Shown here: positions 1-5,233 of the stretch, piece by piece | Position numbering within the stretch: the stretch's first letter is position 1 | Layout of the letters: the number at the start of each line of letters is the position of its first letter | From: Clostridiales bacterium | GTDB taxonomy: Bacteria; Bacillota; Clostridia; Oscillospirales; Oscillospiraceae | Direction of reading: 5' to 3' | DNA length: 6,031 bases | Assembly (NCBI GenBank): GCA_029098065.1 | Contig: JAQXNP010000203.1 | Location: 1-6,031, forward strand | The notes under the pieces: model-generated | What the model was told of the DNA's origin: nothing | The model's input: the letters and a program-made list of their open reading frames with translations, nothing else | The model's database searches: none | Program-made: the position numbers and the translations under genes

Positions 1-1
1 G

Positions 2-52
2 GCCATGGAGCTCTGCCGGGCCGTGACGGTGGAGCTGGAATATCAATACTGA
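2..52 (+). CDS. possible C-terminal end of a rightward gene (partial at left edge)
   Basis: An open plus-strand frame enters from the left edge and reads AMELCRAVTVELEYQY before a TGA at 50-52. It ends just before the hairpin at 63-86, as expected for a gene converging on the leftward kinase operon. Sixteen codons are too few to identify a family, and a short open frame can occur by chance in this GC-rich DNA. The call rests on position and frame only. Confidence 0.35.
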   Translation, partial: AMELCRAVTVELEYQY

Positions 53-53
53 G

Positions 54-86
54 AAAAACAGGCGCTGTAGGCCGCGGCATACAGCG
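54..86 (-). terminator. intrinsic terminator of the leftward kinase operon, possibly bidirectional
   Basis: CGCTGTA (63-69) and TACAGCG (80-86) form a perfect 7-bp stem. The 10-base interior can add a short GC helix. On the minus strand the stem is followed by TGTTTTTC (60-53), a U-tract of five, and it begins 18 bases after the kinase stop codon, which is good terminator placement. On the plus strand the downstream sequence is T-rich but interrupted (GGGTTGTTCTGTTTG), so it might also weakly terminate the rightward gene ending at 52. Confidence 0.65.
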
Positions 87-103
87 GCGGGTTGTTCTGT
101 TTG

Positions 104-1648
104 TCAGTTCTGTCCGGCGGACCAGTCCAGATAGTCCTGCATCTCGGGCCACAGGCCGTCCAGACAATGGATGGTCCTGCAGTAGAGCGCGTATTTTTTG
201 TCGTAGGCCTCCCTGGCCGGCGGATCCGGTTCCACCGCCGGGGCGAGGGCGCACATGTGGGCCGCCGCCTCGTCCACCGAGGAGAAGTCTCCCACCGCGG
301 AGGCCACGGCCACGGCGCAGCCCAGTGCCCCGGTCTCCCCGGCGGAGACCGTCTCCACCGGAATCCCCATGACGTCTGCGAAGATCTGGGTCCAGACCCT
401 GGAGCGGGCGGCTCCGCCCGCCAGACGGATGTGCCCCCCTGAACCGGGTCGGGTGGCCAGCAGCCGCTCCAGATGCCAGCGGTGGGAGAAGGCGATGCCC
501 TCGTAGACCGCCCGGAGCAGGTGTTTCCGGGTGTGAGAGGCGTTGAGGCCGACGAAGGCCGACCGGGCCCGGGGGTCCACGTTGCTGGCGGTGAGGAAGG
601 GGAGAAAGACGGGGACAAAATCCCGGGGGGAAAACTCCTCCGCCCACTGGTTCATGATGTCGTAGACGCTCCGGCCGGAGGACTCGGCCTGGGCGGTCAG
701 CTCGGGGAGGAGCTGGCGGACGAACCACTCGTTGTTGCCCGCCGAGGTGGGACTGGATTCCTCTATGAGATAGTAGCCGGGCAGGCAGAAGAGGGAGTTC
801 ATCAGCACCCGCCCGTCGGTGACCGGTTCCCGGCGCAGATATTCGTTGATGCTCCAGGTTCCGGCGATCATACAGAGGTTGGTCTCATCGGTGACGCCCA
901 CCGCCAGGGCGCAGGCGTCAATGTCGAACATCCCGCCGATGACGGGGGTGCCCGCCGCCAGACCGCACTGGGCGGCGGCCTCCTCCGTGATACGGCCGCA
1001 GATCTCGGCGGATTGGCACAGGGGGGGCAGGGCCTCCCGAATTCCCTCCAGCCCGAAGAGCTTCAGCAGGGCCGGATCGAAGGCCCCGGTGCGGAGATTT
1101 ATAAGTCCGGTGCCTGAATAGTCGGTGATCTCGGCCCGGGCCTCTCCGGTGAGGCGGAAGCGGACATAGTCCTTGCAGGCGAAGATCCACCGGGTCCGCT
1201 CCAGTGTGCCCGGCTCATGATCCCGGAGCCAGGCCAGCAGACACACCGGCTGGCAGGCCATGATGTGCTGGCAGGACAGGGCAAAGGCGGCGGCCTCGGT
1301 GCCGTCGGCCTTCCAGTCCATCTGATATTTCCAGGCCCGGTTGTCGGCGGAGAGGATGCCCCGGCGGACAGGCCTGTCGTCTCTGCCCCACAGATAGAGG
1401 CCCTTGCCGTGGCCGCACAGGCCGATACCGGCGATGTCTTTGGGGGAGACCCCCGTCTTTTGCAGGAGGGAGCGGATGACGGCGCAGTTGTCCCGCCACA
1501 TCTCGTCCATGTCCCGCTCCACAAATCCCGGCGCGGGGGTGAGGGCTGCGGTGGCCGCGGAGGCCGTTCCCACCTGGGTGCCGCCGGGCGTGAAAAGAGC
1601 CGCCTTGGTGGCAGTACCGCCGTTGTCCAGACCCAGGTAGTACCTCAT
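104..1648 (-). CDS. lyxK: FGGY-family carbohydrate kinase, L-xylulose kinase (LyxK)-like
   Basis: A 514-residue cytoplasmic sugar kinase of normal FGGY length that transfers the ATP gamma-phosphate to a ketose. The N-terminal actin-like domain opens with the phosphate motif LGLDNGGTATKAALF (residues 5-19, Asp8). The likely catalytic base is Asp242 in GGMFDIDACA. The C-terminal FGGY domain shows GTWSI (263-267), SPTSAGNNEWF (299-309) and the signature around SHRWHLERLL to LAGGAARSRVW (388-419). Several blocks (GFVERDM, GKGLYL, SAEICGRIT, SPTS.GN.EWF) resemble E. coli LyxK as I remember it, more than XylB or AraB. The start has a GAGGAGGG site at 1655-1662, 6 bases upstream and inside the epimerase gene. 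Its ATG overlaps the epimerase stop as ATGA, so the two are probably translationally coupled. The family is secure. L-xylulose as substrate is inferred from resemblance and from the adjacent epimerase; another ketopentose or ketotetrose is possible. Confidence 0.9.
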   Translation of the reverse strand: MRYYLGLDNGGTATKAALFTPGGTQVGTASAATAALTPAPGFVERDMDEMWRDNCAVIRSLLQKTGVSPKDIAGIGLCGHGKGLYLWGRDDRPVRRGILSADNRAWKYQMDWKADGTEAAAFALSCQHIMACQPVCLLAWLRDHEPGTLERTRWIFACKDYVRFRLTGEARAEITDYSGTGLINLRTGAFDPALLKLFGLEGIREALPPLCQSAEICGRITEEAAAQCGLAAGTPVIGGMFDIDACALAVGVTDETNLCMIAGTWSINEYLRREPVTDGRVLMNSLFCLPGYYLIEESSPTSAGNNEWFVRQLLPELTAQAESSGRSVYDIMNQWAEEFSPRDFVPVFLPFLTASNVDPRARSAFVGLNASHTRKHLLRAVYEGIAFSHRWHLERLLATRPGSGGHIRLAGGAARSRVWTQIFADVMGIPVETVSAGETGALGCAVAVASAVGDFSSVDEAAAHMCALAPAVEPDPPAREAYDKKYALYCRTIHCLDGLWPEMQDYLDWSAGQN

Positions 1649-2502
1649 GACAGTCCCTCCTCAAACTTGCGCGTCACGAAATCCCGGGCGGAGGCGATCT
1701 CCGCCCGCCAATCCTGCCCGGGCTGATACCACATCTCGATCATATAGGGTCCCCGGTAGCCCTGCCGTTCCAGACGGCCGAAGCAGGCGGGGAAGTCCAC
1801 GCAGCCGCTGCCGAAGGGGACACACTTGAATTTACCGGGAAAGTCCGCGGTCACAGCCAGCGTGTCCTTCACATGGACCCCCACGATCTGATCCCGCCCC
1901 AGATCCAGCTCGGCCAGGGTGTCGTTTCCCCAGGCGCTGAGGTTGCCCAGATCGGGATAGACGGTGAACCAGGGGGAGGGGAGGAGCGCCTTGTAGTTCA
2001 GATACCGGGTGACGCTGCTCATAAGCTCGGTGTCCATAATCTCCATGGCCAGCATGACCTGGTATTGGCCGGCAATGCCGCAGGCGCCGCGGAGACCGTC
2101 CTCGAAGCGCGCCAGGCTCTCCGGAGTGGAGGGTTCGTAATAGACGTCATACCCCGCCAGCTGGATGACCCGGATGCCGAATTCCCGGGCGAAGCGGACG
2201 GCCTTCTCCATGATTTCGCCGGCCCGGGCCCGCACCGACGCATCGGCGCTGCCGAAGGGGAAACGGCGGTGGGCGCTCAGACACATGGACTGAAGGGGGA
2301 TCCCGGAGTCCCGGATGGCGGCATGGAGGGCGTCACGCTCCGCCGGGCCCATGTCCAGCCGGGCCAGCCGCTCGTCCGTTTCATCGATGGAGATCTCCAC
2401 AAAATCAAAGCCCAGCTCCCGGGCGGCCTCCAGCCGCTCCCGCCAGCTCAGCTCGGGGGGGAGGGCCTTCTCATAAAGACCCAGCAGATGATTTCCCAGC
2501 AT
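1645..2502 (-). CDS. ulaE: L-ribulose-5-phosphate 3-epimerase (L-xylulose-5-phosphate 3-epimerase), UlaE/SgbU family
   Basis: A 285-residue metal-dependent TIM-barrel enzyme of the xylose isomerase-like/AP endonuclease 2 fold. It interconverts L-xylulose 5-phosphate and L-ribulose 5-phosphate. It matches E. coli UlaE, as I recall it, almost end to end: GLYEKALP (8-15), GFDFVEISIDETDERLARLD (31-50), MCLSAHRRFPFGS (73-85), RVIQLAGYDVYY (111-122), AMEIMD (152-157), PDLGNLSAW (183-191), VHVKDT (209-214) and MIEMW (254-258). The expected metal ligands Glu154, Asp184, His210 and Glu256 are all present. A few extra residues lie between VHVKDT and the VPFGSG block. A TTG nine bases further upstream (2511) would add three residues but abuts the Shine-Dalgarno with no spacer, so ATG at 2502 is chosen. 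It lies 21 bases after the regulator gene and overlaps the kinase by four, so it is the middle gene of a three-gene operon. Confidence 0.94.
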   Translation of the reverse strand: MLGNHLLGLYEKALPPELSWRERLEAARELGFDFVEISIDETDERLARLDMGPAERDALHAAIRDSGIPLQSMCLSAHRRFPFGSADASVRARAGEIMEKAVRFAREFGIRVIQLAGYDVYYEPSTPESLARFEDGLRGACGIAGQYQVMLAMEIMDTELMSSVTRYLNYKALLPSPWFTVYPDLGNLSAWGNDTLAELDLGRDQIVGVHVKDTLAVTADFPGKFKCVPFGSGCVDFPACFGRLERQGYRGPYMIEMWYQPGQDWRAEIASARDFVTRKFEEGLS

Positions 2503-2511
2503 GGGGATCAA

Positions 2512-2518
2512 CCTCCTT
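2512..2518 (-). promoter_or_regulatory. Shine-Dalgarno site that fixes the epimerase start
   Basis: The minus strand reads AAGGAGG. It is 9 bases from ATG at 2502 and directly adjacent to TTG at 2511. Only the ATG has workable spacing, and the ATG-started protein begins at the same point as E. coli UlaE. Confidence 0.8.
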
Positions 2519-2523
2519 TCATA

Positions 2524-3561
2524 TCACTCCTGCAGCAGGGACGGATGGTTCCGGGGCGGGTGGAACGGGGCGGTGCTGCCGCCGGGCCGAAGCTCGGTTC
2601 CCACCCGCAGATGACACAGAGAGCGGCATTTGCCGCTGGAGCGCTCATGGAGAATCCGCACGGCCCAATAACCCATATCTCCGCAGGAGACGCTCATGGT
2701 GGTGAGGGGAGGCTCGGACAGGGCGGAAAAGGGCAGCCCGTCAAAACCGCTGATAGAGATGTCCTGGGGGACCTTGAGCCCCTGACTCTGGAACGCCCGC
2801 ATGGCTCCAATGGCAATGCTGTCATTGTTGGCCACCAGAGCGGAGGGAAATCTCTGCCCCGATTTCAGCAGTCTCAGCGTGGATTCCATGGCCCCCTCCA
2901 TCGTTGGGAAAATAGGGAAAACAAGCCCCGGGTCAAAGGGGAGACCCAACAGCTCCAGCACGTTTTGAAAGGCCTCCCGCCGCTCCCGGTCATTGTTGGA
3001 GGGAATGGAGTTGTAGAGAAAGCCGAAGCGCCGGTGCCCCAGCTTTTTCAGATGGCTTACCGCGGAGAAGATGGCGGAGCGGTTGTCCATGGTCACAGTG
3101 TCATAGGGGAGCAGAGGAAGGGAATTGTCCACTACTACCATCGGTTTTCCAACCGCGGGGAAGGCGGCGAGATCTCCGTTTTCCACCTCGGTGCCCAGAA
3201 GGATGATCCCCTGAATGGCGGGCCGGGACAGAAATTCCGACAGGCCGGGAGCGCTGAAATTCGCACAGGCGGTGACCAGAAGATTGTAACCGTGACGGCG
3301 GCACTCCTGCTCGGCGGCATCCATGATCTGGGTGACAAAGCCCGGATTGCCGCTGACCAGGTAGCCATGCCTGCTGTACTTCAGGAAGCAGACAGTCCGG
3401 TCTGACGCGGTTCCGCTGCTTCGGACAGCGTAGCCGTTCTGTATCAGGAGCCGCTCCACCCGTTCCCGCTTTTCCCGGCCCACGCCGGGTTTGCCGTTCA
3501 ATACCAGTGATACGGAGGTCAAGGATACGCCCGCCAGTTTGGCGATGTCCCGCAGTTTCAT
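2524..3561 (-). CDS. LacI-family transcriptional regulator
   Basis: A 345-residue DNA-binding repressor-type protein. Residues 1-46 are a LacI helix-turn-helix (LRDIAKLAGVSLTSVSLVLNGKPGVG). Residues 55-325 are a periplasmic-binding-protein-like effector domain with the family block ALVANNDSIAIGAMRAFQSQ (241-260), then QDISISGFDGLPFSALSEPPLTTM (266-289). The linker after NGYAV is atypical: it lacks the usual P-N-x-x-A-R-x-L hinge helix and passes through RSSGTASDRT directly into VCFLKYSRHGYLV. An AAAGGA site at 3569-3574 lies 7 bases before the ATG. As first gene of the operon and divergent from the importer, it probably controls its own operon and the importer, releasing DNA on binding a pathway sugar or sugar phosphate. 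The effector cannot be read from sequence. The proline-rich tail (330-345) looks like non-conserved extension. Confidence 0.93.
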   Translation of the reverse strand: MKLRDIAKLAGVSLTSVSLVLNGKPGVGREKRERVERLLIQNGYAVRSSGTASDRTVCFLKYSRHGYLVSGNPGFVTQIMDAAEQECRRHGYNLLVTACANFSAPGLSEFLSRPAIQGIILLGTEVENGDLAAFPAVGKPMVVVDNSLPLLPYDTVTMDNRSAIFSAVSHLKKLGHRRFGFLYNSIPSNNDRERREAFQNVLELLGLPFDPGLVFPIFPTMEGAMESTLRLLKSGQRFPSALVANNDSIAIGAMRAFQSQGLKVPQDISISGFDGLPFSALSEPPLTTMSVSCGDMGYWAVRILHERSSGKCRSLCHLRVGTELRPGGSTAPFHPPRNHPSLLQE

Positions 3562-3582
3562 ATGTCAGTCCTTTCCCATGCT

Positions 3583-3594
3583 TGTTCAGTAAAC
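3583..3594 (+). promoter_or_regulatory. candidate operator copy 1 (leftward promoter side)
   Basis: TGTTCAGTAAAC differs at one of 12 positions from TGTTCACTAAAC at 3916-3927. It lies about 16-27 bases downstream of the predicted start of the leftward transcript, between the promoter and the regulator's ribosome binding site. That position fits autorepression by the LacI-type protein. It is an imperfect palindrome (TGTT...AAC). Assignment to this regulator is inferred from location and repetition. Confidence 0.5.
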
Positions 3595-3616
3595 GGAAGA
3601 AAGGGTTCTGAATTCA

Positions 3617-3645
3617 AGTATAGAGCAGATTTTTAAAAAAGAACA
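3617..3645 (-). promoter_or_regulatory. candidate leftward promoter for the regulator-epimerase-kinase operon
   Basis: On the minus strand TATACT (3622-3617) is a good -10 box. With a 17-base spacer the -35 position reads TGTTCT (3645-3640), a poor match to TTGACA. Transcription would start near 3610, giving a leader of about 50 bases. The weak -35 suits a lowly expressed regulator-led operon or dependence on an activator. No better promoter was seen on this strand. Confidence 0.45.
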
Positions 3646-3720
3646 GAGGGAAAAACCACGAAAACCAGTTCAAAATGTAACGCTTTCTTTCATCGGACTC
3701 ACTTAAAAAGTTGCTGAAAT

Positions 3721-3730
3721 ATACTGAACA
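3721..3730 (-). promoter_or_regulatory. candidate auxiliary operator half-site
   Basis: On the minus strand this reads TGTTCAGTAT. Its first nine bases are identical to copy 1 at 3583 in the opposite orientation. It sits between the two promoters, roughly midway, and lacks the AAC half that completes the other two copies. It may be an auxiliary or degenerate site, or chance. Confidence 0.3.
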
Positions 3731-3856
3731 ACATAAAAATAGTGGAGAAAAACGGGAAAATGGATTCATCAATTTAAACAGAACAGGAAAGAAAGAACCA
3801 AAAAACTTTGTGCGAAATAGGTAGAAAGAACAGTTTAGATTTGTGTAAAATCGTGA

Positions 3857-3885
3857 TTGACAGAACAGGCTCAGACGCTTATAGT
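3857..3885 (+). promoter_or_regulatory. strong sigma-A-type promoter for the importer operon
   Basis: A perfect -35 TTGACA (3857-3862), a 17-base spacer and TATAGT (3880-3885, five of six consensus bases). Transcription should start near 3892, giving a leader of about 80 bases before the ATG at 3973. Operator copy 2 lies inside that leader. The strength fits the high output needed for a binding protein, and such a promoter would need active repression to be shut off. Confidence 0.8.
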
Positions 3886-3915
3886 TAAGATAGTATTAGA
3901 CAGATGAAATGAGTA

Positions 3916-3928
3916 TGTTCACTAAACA
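3916..3928 (+). promoter_or_regulatory. candidate operator copy 2 (importer promoter side)
   Basis: TGTTCACTAAACA is an imperfect palindrome with TGTT and AACA arms around a 5-base centre. It begins about 25 bases after the predicted start of transcription, so a bound repressor would block the start or elongation. It shares 11 of 12 bases with copy 1 at 3583, in the same orientation, 333 bases away. It is the better palindrome of the two. Confidence 0.55.
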
Positions 3929-3972
3929 GTATCCAATGGATCCAACGCAAAAAGGAAAGTGAGGAGGAAATC

Positions 3973-5142
3973 ATGAAAAAAAAGTTAGCACTGCTGCTGT
4001 CCGCCTGTATGATGGTGATGGCGTTCTCCGGCTGCGGAGGCGGGACGGGTACGTCCTCGGCCGGCGCCTCGGAGGCTCCGACTGAATCCGGGAGCGGAGA
4101 AGGCTCCTATGCCGGCCATACGCTTTACGTGGCCAACTGGCAGGCGTACAGCTCGGACACGAACTACTGCGAGAAGGCCTTTGAAGACAAGTTCGGCTGC
4201 AATGTGGAGCATGTCTATTTCAACTCCTACGATGAGCTGATGACCACCCTCCAGACCGGCGGCACCGACACCATCGACTGTGTGGTTCTGTCTCAGAACT
4301 ACACGCAGTATTTCAAGGATCAGGATCTGATCAAGAACATCGATCCGGCCCGGATTCCCAACTACGCCGAGGTCTCCGATGTCTACCGTGACGTTTCTCC
4401 CTACGCTGTGGATGACGAGGGCAATGTCTTTGCTTTCCCCTGGACCTCCGGCGTGACGTCCATTGCCTACAACCCCGATAAGGTAAGCAAGGAGATCAAG
4501 CACTGGTCCGACCTGCTGGATCCTGAAGTAAAGGGCCATGTGTGCCTGTTCGGCGACTACGGCGACGGCATGATCATCGCCTCCCTCATCAGCGGCCAGG
4601 ATCCCAGCGATCCTGAAAACCTGGATCTGGATAAGGTGGCCGACACGCTGGCCCAGCTGAAGCCGCAGATCCTCTCCTTCTGGGGTTCCAACGATGAGCA
4701 GCTCATGCCCTACTACTCCGGTGAATTCTGGGTGGGCGACATGTGGTCCGGCCCCTATGCCCAGCTGCTGAGCGAGGGATACAATGTGAAGTATGTGCAT
4801 CCCGAAGAGGGCACTGTGGGCTACCTGGACTACTGGTGCGTGGTCAACGGCACGGACGAGGAAGATCTGGCCTGTGAGTGGATCAACTGGATTGAGAGTT
4901 ATGAGCTCCAGTACACCATGGCCACTGGCGAGGGCAGCGACTATAAGGCTCCCGAGGGTGAGACCTATCCTACTTACAGCCCGGTGAATCAGAAGGCTCT
5001 GGACGGCCTGACCGAGGAGCAGCTGGTGGTCCTGGGCATGGATCCCATGCCCACCAAGATCTGCATGCTCAACTATCTGACCCCCGAGCAGAAGGATGCC
5101 TGGATGGACACCTGGGAGACCTTCAAGGCCTCCGTGGGCTGA
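3973..5142 (+). CDS. PotD-type ABC transporter substrate-binding lipoprotein
   Basis: A 389-residue extracellular binding protein anchored by lipid to the membrane. The signal peptide MKKKLALLLSACMMVMAFSGC ends in a lipobox with Cys21 as the lipidated residue (Phe at -3 is uncommon but acceptable). A Gly/Ser/Glu-rich linker (22-47) follows. The mature domain has the spermidine/putrescine-type order: LYVANWQAY (51-59), CVVLSQNYTQYFKDQDLIKNID (103-124), PWTSGVTSIAYNPDKV (156-171), GDMWSGPYAQLL (255-266) and GYLDYWCVV (283-291). Compared with E. coli PotD from memory, Trp56, Trp258 and Asp286 fall where ligand-contacting Trp34, Trp229 and Asp257 occur, while Trp255 appears to be Tyr284. GAGGAGG (3961-3967) lies 5 bases before the start. 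It heads the importer operon and is followed by the permease. The family is clear. The ligand is not: a polyamine is the family default, but the neighbouring sugar genes suggest a pentose-related or cationic/aminated sugar compound. Confidence 0.9.
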   Translation: MKKKLALLLSACMMVMAFSGCGGGTGTSSAGASEAPTESGSGEGSYAGHTLYVANWQAYSSDTNYCEKAFEDKFGCNVEHVYFNSYDELMTTLQTGGTDTIDCVVLSQNYTQYFKDQDLIKNIDPARIPNYAEVSDVYRDVSPYAVDDEGNVFAFPWTSGVTSIAYNPDKVSKEIKHWSDLLDPEVKGHVCLFGDYGDGMIIASLISGQDPSDPENLDLDKVADTLAQLKPQILSFWGSNDEQLMPYYSGEFWVGDMWSGPYAQLLSEGYNVKYVHPEEGTVGYLDYWCVVNGTDEEDLACEWINWIESYELQYTMATGEGSDYKAPEGETYPTYSPVNQKALDGLTEEQLVVLGMDPMPTKICMLNYLTPEQKDAWMDTWETFKASVG

Positions 5143-5165
5143 CACTGGCTCTAAAATGAGGAAAC

Positions 5166-5196
5166 AGAATGCCGCCGTACCCTTCGGCGGCATTCT
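5166..5196 (+). terminator. intercistronic hairpin between binding protein and permease (leaky terminator or mRNA stabiliser)
   Basis: AGAATGCCGCCG (5166-5177) and CGGCGGCATTCT (5185-5196) form a perfect 12-bp stem with a 7-base TACCCTT loop. The stem starts 23 bases after the stop codon. The following TTCTAACC is only a short U-tract, so termination is likely partial. The permease starts 37 bases later with its own ribosome binding site and I see no strong promoter between them. The structure would therefore let the binding protein be made in excess over the membrane parts, by partial termination or by protecting the upstream mRNA. Confidence 0.75.
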
Positions 5197-5233
5197 TTCT
5201 AACCTGACCCGATAGCCTGAGAGGGAGGCTCCC

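Larger units (their letters stand above)
3562..3972. other. AT-rich divergent intergenic regulatory region, no gene seen
   Basis: These 411 bases separate the leftward catabolic operon from the rightward importer operon. They are visibly AT-rich beside GC-rich coding DNA, with long A runs, and I see no credible coding frame in either direction. They hold one promoter per direction, two TGTTCASTAAAC operator-like motifs near the ends, a related motif near the middle (3721-3730), and several scattered GAACAG copies. I found no convincing riboswitch, tRNA or attenuator. Confidence 0.8.

Noticed and set aside
473..1117. A 214-codon plus-strand open frame inside the kinase gene
   Set aside because: It is fully antisense to conserved FGGY kinase sequence, with no domain and no convincing start context.
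1873..3405. A 510-codon plus-strand open frame antisense to the epimerase and the regulator
   Set aside because: It has no recognisable domain, a composition rich in Gly/Gln/His/Pro typical of a reverse-frame shadow in GC3-biased DNA, and it spans two clearly real genes and their ribosome binding site on the other strand.
3676..3688. cre-like catabolite repression site (TGTAACGCTTTCT; AGAAAGCGTTACA on the minus strand)
   Set aside because: The left half resembles a CcpA site on the minus strand, but the right half is one base short and the first T is replaced, so it does not meet the 14-base consensus. It could be a degenerate site, but I cannot support it.
3892..3972. Riboswitch or structured leader before the binding protein
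   Set aside because: The leader is about 80 bases, with only short dyads such as the operator and GGATCC, no conserved aptamer motif and no terminator hairpin.
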